Below are positions 60,551 to 64,000 of a stretch of 64,000 bases of DNA, one piece after another. A program made the translations under genes and the position numbers. The notes under the pieces are model-generated. The model was not told the origin of the DNA. It saw only the letters and a list, made by a program, of their open reading frames with translations, and did no database searches. Origin of the DNA: G965276765 sp965276765 (lineage in GTDB: Bacteria > Actinomycetota > Acidimicrobiia > Acidimicrobiales > Palsa-688); assembly GCA_965276765.1 (NCBI GenBank), contig OZ255627.1:3162001-3226000 (forward strand). Reading direction: 5' to 3'. Numbering within the stretch: the stretch's first letter is position 1; each line of letters begins with the position of its first letter.

Positions 60551-61408
60551 GTGGATCGCTTCGAGCTCGCGCACTTCTTGCGTTCGGCCCGGGCGCGGAT
60601 CTCACCCGACGACGTCGGCCTGCCGCCCGGCCACGACCGGCGCACGCCGGGGCTGCGTCGCGAGGAGGTGGCCCGGCTGGCGGCCGTCTCGGTGGACACG
60701 TACACGCGCCTCGAGCAGGGGAGGGGCGCTCGCCCTTCGATGCCGGTGCTCGAAGGCCTGGCTCGGGCGCTGCGCCTCTCCGCCGACGAGCGGGCCCACC
60801 TCTTTCACCTCGCCGGTCATCCCGTACCGTTGCGGGGGCGCGCTGACCACGCGGTGAGCCCGACGGTGCTGCATCTGCTCGACCGGATGGACGACACCGC
60901 CGCGTTCGTGCTCGACGCCGCCAGCTATGTCCTGGCGTGGAACCCTCTCGCCGCCACGCTGATAGCGGACTTCTCCCGGTGGGCACCGCGTGACCGCAAT
61001 CTGACCTGGCAGGTGTTCTGTGGAACCGAAGGCGCCTCGGCCACCTACGCACCGCCCGAGTGGGAGGATTTCGCCCGTGGCTGCGTGGCCGACCTGCGCG
61101 CCGCGGCGGCTCGTTATCCCCTCGATGACACGATCGCCTCGCTCGTCGAGCGTCTCCGCCGCGACAGCTCCGTGTTCGCGACCTGGTGGGAGCAGCATCG
61201 CGTCGCCGCCAGATCCGGGGGCCACAAACGGTTGACGCACCCCGCCGTCGGCGAGCTGGACCTCGACTTCGACGTGCTGGTCGTCCCCAACCAGGATCAG
61301 CGCATCATCATCTACAGCGCCCAACCCGGGTCGGCGACGGCCGAGGCCATGCGACTCCTCGCCGTGCTTGGAACCCAGCATCTGGACCCGTCCCCGCCGA
61401 ACGGCTGA
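60551..61408 (+). CDS. XRE-family regulator with MmyB-like ligand domain
   Basis: 285 residues from GTG 60551; an ATG at 60458 is in frame but adds 31 residues without family resemblance. FELAHFLRSARARISPDDVGLP and RRTPGLRREEVARLAAVSVDTYTRLEQGRGARPS are the helix-turn-helix; LDRMDDTAAFVLDAASYVLAWNPLAATLI starts the PAS-like MmyB ligand-binding domain, proposed to bind fatty acids. In actinobacteria such genes commonly lie divergent to an SDR, as here. Confidence 0.9.
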   Translation: MDRFELAHFLRSARARISPDDVGLPPGHDRRTPGLRREEVARLAAVSVDTYTRLEQGRGARPSMPVLEGLARALRLSADERAHLFHLAGHPVPLRGRADHAVSPTVLHLLDRMDDTAAFVLDAASYVLAWNPLAATLIADFSRWAPRDRNLTWQVFCGTEGASATYAPPEWEDFARGCVADLRAAAARYPLDDTIASLVERLRRDSSVFATWWEQHRVAARSGGHKRLTHPAVGELDLDFDVLVVPNQDQRIIIYSAQPGSATAEAMRLLAVLGTQHLDPSPPNG

Positions 61409-61423
61409 GGCACTGAGAGAGCG

Positions 61424-62893
61424 TCAGGCGTCTGCGGCCACCTCAACCCCGGCGCGTGCCGGCGTCGTCTGGGTTTGCTCGGCGAGCTGCTCTCCCGGTC
61501 GGGGGAGGAGCACGGCCAGGGCCGCGGCGACCACGAGGGCGCCCCCCGAGATGAGAAAGGCCCGGTCGTACCCGGTCGTCAATGCCGAGAACACGCCGGC
61601 CCGACCGCCCGCATGGTGAGCGGCCGCAGATGCGGCCACGGTGGCCATGGCGGCGAGACCGATGGCGCCACCCATCTGGCGGGTGGTGTTGATCAGCCCG
61701 GAGGCCAAGCCCGCTTGGTGCATGGGGACCCCCTGGGTGGCGGCGATGGTCATCGGGACGAAGGAAAGTCCAAGACCGAGGCCGACGAGGACGAGCGGAC
61801 CGAAGATGTCAGCCCAGTACGCATCGCCCACCGAGAGGAAGGAGATCCACACGAGGCCGGCGGCGGCGATACCAGGACCGATCATGAGCTGACGATGGGG
61901 GCCGATCCGTGCGACCAGGCGGGTGCCGATCAGGGCGGCAACGAGCGTGCACAAGCCGGCGGGGACGAAGGCGATACCGGCCTTGAGGGGCGAGTAGTGG
62001 GCGACTTGCTGCATGTAGAGCGAGAGGAAGAAGTACATACCGAATAGGGCGGCACCGATCATCATGGCGATGCCGTTGGCGGCGGAGAGCGACCTGCGCC
62101 TGAAGACGCCGAGGGGGATCAACGGATCGGCCGTCCTGGCCTCGATGGCAACGAAGAGCGCAAGCAGGGCGAACCCGATCATTAGCGTGCCGACGGTCCT
62201 CGCCGAGCCCCACGGGTGGGTGTTGGTGCTGACGATCCCGTAGACGAGCACGGAAAGACCGGCCGTGACGGTCACGGCGCCGGGTAGGTCGAGACGCCGG
62301 CGCTCACCTGTGGCCCTCGACTCGACAAGGAAGGGCGCGGCGAGCGCCAGCAGGGCGATCCCGATCGGCACGTTGACGAACAGCACCCAGCGCCAGTCGA
62401 GCACCTGGGTCAACACGCCGCCGAGAAGCACGCCCACCGCAGCCCCACTGGCCGCCGTGGCGGACCAGGCGCCGAGGGCCCTGCGCCGTTCCTGGGGGTC
62501 GGTGAAGGTGCTCGTGAGCAGGCTCAGCGTGGCCGGTGCAAGGATGGCGCCGCCGGCGCCCTGTGCAGCCCTGGCCGCGATGAGCCAGTCACCGCTCTGC
62601 GCCAACCCGCCGATCAGGCTGAAGCCGGTGAAGAGGCCGAGACCGAGGAGGAAGACGCGGCGCCGGCCGAACAGGTCGGCGGCCCGGCCGCCGAGCATGA
62701 GCAATCCGGCGAAGGTGAGCGTGTATGCGTTCACCACCCATTGCTGGCCGGTGACAGAGAGGCCGAGATCGTGGCGCATCTGGGGCAGGGCCACGTTGAC
62801 GATCGACACGTCGAGCACCACCATGAACTGCGCTGCGCAACACACCACCAGCGTGACCCATGTGGCTGCCTGCAACTTGGATGTCTTCGTCAT
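61424..62893 (-). CDS. DHA2-family MFS drug exporter (14 helices)
   Basis: 489 residues. MVVLDVSIVNVALPQMRHDL is motif D of helix 1, GGRAADLFGRRRVFL motif A, AARAAQGAGGAILAPATLSLL motif B, and ASGAAVGVLLGGVL motif C, all diagnostic of H+-coupled DHA2 exporters. ATG 62893 has GGAGG 8 bases before it; the frame is open far upstream but only antisense to the MarR gene. A consensus promoter overlapped by inverted repeats precedes it, so induction by a drug-like ligand through the divergent MarR protein is likely. Confidence 0.94.
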   Translation of the reverse strand: MTKTSKLQAATWVTLVVCCAAQFMVVLDVSIVNVALPQMRHDLGLSVTGQQWVVNAYTLTFAGLLMLGGRAADLFGRRRVFLLGLGLFTGFSLIGGLAQSGDWLIAARAAQGAGGAILAPATLSLLTSTFTDPQERRRALGAWSATAASGAAVGVLLGGVLTQVLDWRWVLFVNVPIGIALLALAAPFLVESRATGERRRLDLPGAVTVTAGLSVLVYGIVSTNTHPWGSARTVGTLMIGFALLALFVAIEARTADPLIPLGVFRRRSLSAANGIAMMIGAALFGMYFFLSLYMQQVAHYSPLKAGIAFVPAGLCTLVAALIGTRLVARIGPHRQLMIGPGIAAAGLVWISFLSVGDAYWADIFGPLVLVGLGLGLSFVPMTIAATQGVPMHQAGLASGLINTTRQMGGAIGLAAMATVAASAAAHHAGGRAGVFSALTTGYDRAFLISGGALVVAAALAVLLPRPGEQLAEQTQTTPARAGVEVAADA

Positions 62894-62895
62894 TG

Positions 62896-62953
62896 AGATA
62901 CCTCCACTCACTGCCTTTACCTCAATATGAAGATACTCAGGGTTAAGGTATCT
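62896..62953. promoter_or_regulatory. MFS promoter with MarR-type half-sites
   Basis: On the minus strand TTGACA (62953-62958) and TATCTT (62930-62935) are 17 bases apart, the best consensus promoter in the window. AGATAC (62931-62936) over the -10 and GTATCT (62948-62953) at the -35 edge form an inverted repeat with an 11-base spacer; a further AGATACC (62896-62902) lies over the ribosome-binding site. Binding here would block transcription of the exporter gene. Confidence 0.65.
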
Positions 62954-63010
62954 GTCAAATCTCTCAACATCAAGACGCTCAACGTCAAGGCAATGGTCGT
63001 AGGAGGTAAC

Positions 63011-63538
63011 GTGAACGGCGTGGTCGTTCATTCCCGTGGAGCTCCTACCGACCGGATCGACGAGGTCGTCGACTTCTGGAGGCGCGAGAACCCCGACGTC
63101 GACGTCACGACCAAGTGCCTCACCATGCGACTGAGGCGGGCCGCCCACCTGGTCGAGCGGGCCATGCGCCGCGAGCTGGCCAAGCTCGGCCTCGAGCAGT
63201 GGGAGGTCGACATGCTCCTCGCCCTCCGCCGGGCGGACGGGCGGAGCAGCGCCGGGACGCTCATGCGGCAAGCGCAGATCACGTCCGGCGCCATCACCAA
63301 CCGGCTCGGCCGCCTCGAGGGGCACGGCTGGATCCGGCGCGACGTCGACCCGGCCGACCGGCGCCAGGTCCTCGTGTCGCTCACGGCCGACGGGGCCAAG
63401 CGGGCCGACGAAGTGATCGCAGCCAAAAACGATGCCGAGCAGCGCCTCTACGGCGACGTGCCACGTGCCACCATCGAGCGTCTCAACCGCGACCTGCGCA
63501 CGCTCCTCGCCGCGGTGGAGCTCGAGCAACCGTCTTGA
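63011..63538 (+). CDS. MarR-family transcriptional regulator
   Basis: 175 residues. LEQWEVDMLLALRRADGR, TLMRQAQITSGAITNRLGRLEGHGWI and RRDVDPADRRQVLVSLT make up the winged helix-turn-helix. GTG 63011 has AGGAGG five bases upstream; an in-frame ATG at 62927 would fall in the promoter. The long N-terminus before the HTH (about 50 residues) is typical of a MarR subgroup beside DHA2 pumps. Its stop overlaps the next start (TTGA). Confidence 0.92.
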   Translation: MNGVVVHSRGAPTDRIDEVVDFWRRENPDVDVTTKCLTMRLRRAAHLVERAMRRELAKLGLEQWEVDMLLALRRADGRSSAGTLMRQAQITSGAITNRLGRLEGHGWIRRDVDPADRRQVLVSLTADGAKRADEVIAAKNDAEQRLYGDVPRATIERLNRDLRTLLAAVELEQPS

Positions 63539-64000
63539 CGCCACCGCTGCGACCCTTCAGGTTCGGGGTCAACGTCGTCAGCCCCATCGGGTCGAGGACG
63601 GCCTGGCAGGAGCGGGCCCGTCGGATCGAGGGCGACGGGTGGTCGACCCTGCTCGTCCCCGACCATCTGGGACTGTCCAGCGCCTTCGCCCCCCTGGTGA
63701 GCGCAGCCGATGTCACGACCTCGTTGCGCGTCGGGACGTTGGTCGTCAACAACGACTTTCACCGGCCGCTGCGCCTCGCGCAGGAGGCGGCGACGGTCGA
63801 CCTGCTGACCGACGGTCGCCTCGAGCTCGGGCTCGGGTCGGGGTGGGCCAGGCCGGAGTACGAGGTGCTTGGCGTCACCTACGACCGGCCGCAGGCGCGA
63901 GCCCACCGCCTTGCCGATGCCGTCAGGGTTATGAAGCAGGCGTGGGCGGGACAACCGGCCCTCGATATGGGCAGCGACGAGACTTCGCCCGCCGTGCCCC
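63535..64000 (+). CDS. LLM-class F420-dependent oxidoreductase (3' end beyond window)
   Basis: 155 codons visible from TTG 63535, which overlaps the MarR stop. RFGVNVVSPIGSRTAWQERARRIEGDGWSTLLVPDHLG, LRVGTLVVNNDFHRPLRLAQEAATVDLLTDGR and ELGLGSGWARPEYEVLGV are the first half of a luciferase-like TIM barrel of the F420-using type (family TIGR03621). Cofactor F420 rather than FMN is inferred from this family. It may share a transcript with the MarR gene. Confidence 0.88.
   Translation, partial: MTPPLRPFRFGVNVVSPIGSRTAWQERARRIEGDGWSTLLVPDHLGLSSAFAPLVSAADVTTSLRVGTLVVNNDFHRPLRLAQEAATVDLLTDGRLELGLGSGWARPEYEVLGVTYDRPQARAHRLADAVRVMKQAWAGQPALDMGSDETSPAVP

Noticed and set aside
62894..63544. Upstream extension of the DHA2 exporter to 706 codons
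   Set aside because: The extra part is antisense to the MarR gene; ATG 62893 has a ribosome-binding site and begins right before helix 1.

Overview
The window is about 70% G+C, starts genes freely with GTG and TTG, and is packed with 4-base ATGA/GTGA/TTGA overlaps. A BldD-type regulator, a HelD-type helicase, a PAC2-family protein, an F420-type oxidoreductase (LLM family) and a relic of an F420H2:NADP oxidoreductase-like gene all point to an actinobacterium. The Acidimicrobiia or a related deep branch seems likely, but the class is an inference. Many genes have an actinobacterial -10 hexamer (TANNNT) only 6-9 bases before the start codon, which suggests widespread leaderless mRNAs. It looks chromosomal: housekeeping genes are spread through it and no phage, insertion sequence or CRISPR array was seen.

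Layout. 1-6942: a leftward acyl-CoA catabolic operon (acyl-CoA dehydrogenase, class III CoA-transferase, carboxyltransferase, CitE-like lyase, biotin carboxylase), a divergent MaoC hydratase and a TetR regulator. The gene set resembles the mycobacterial leucine/branched-chain region plus the three steps of itaconate breakdown. 7034-10977: cytochrome P450, double-hotdog thioesterase and acyl-CoA ligase operon. 10982-13680: ferric-reductase-like membrane flavoprotein, FMN-binding protein and ApbE flavin transferase, a compact covalent-flavin electron-transfer set. 13792-16863: NAD(P)-binding protein/MarR pair around a 29-bp operator, a serpin-like gene with a probable 5' frameshift, and a VapBC toxin-antitoxin pair. 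17031-39573: mostly core functions (tRNA-Ala, leuS, holA, rpsT, lepA, phr, hrcA, dnaJ, rsmE, bldD-like, hemW) with a FolP2-like protein, a thioredoxin-TPR protein, a TauE/SafE permease, HelD and an MFS permease.

39594-47850 is a leftward Tad/Flp pilus cluster (CpaF, TadB, TadC, a pilin candidate, two TadE-like and one TadG-like protein). Downstream of it lie a leftward membrane pseudokinase and a LysM protein, with a small His-rich gene divergent from them across an AT-rich gap. 48167-52773 has a GT87 mannosyltransferase-like membrane enzyme followed by a GH38 alpha-mannosidase. 52851-64000 holds a decayed F420-oxidoreductase-like gene, MFS transporters, a soluble PRC-MgtE-CBS protein with DUF1003, a phosphoesterase, a Tat-exported GH39 enzyme, an SDR/regulator pair, a DHA2 drug exporter with its MarR regulator, and the start of an LLM oxidoreductase.

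Non-coding highlights: three intergenic palindromes of 51-53 bp with related ends (42630, 48022, 57891), two of them clearly homologous; a 27-bp hairpin tandem repeat between leuS and its convergent neighbour; and at least six in-frame minisatellites that lengthen Pro/Gly/Ala/Thr-rich linkers. The rsmE gene has such a repeat where its start codon should be.
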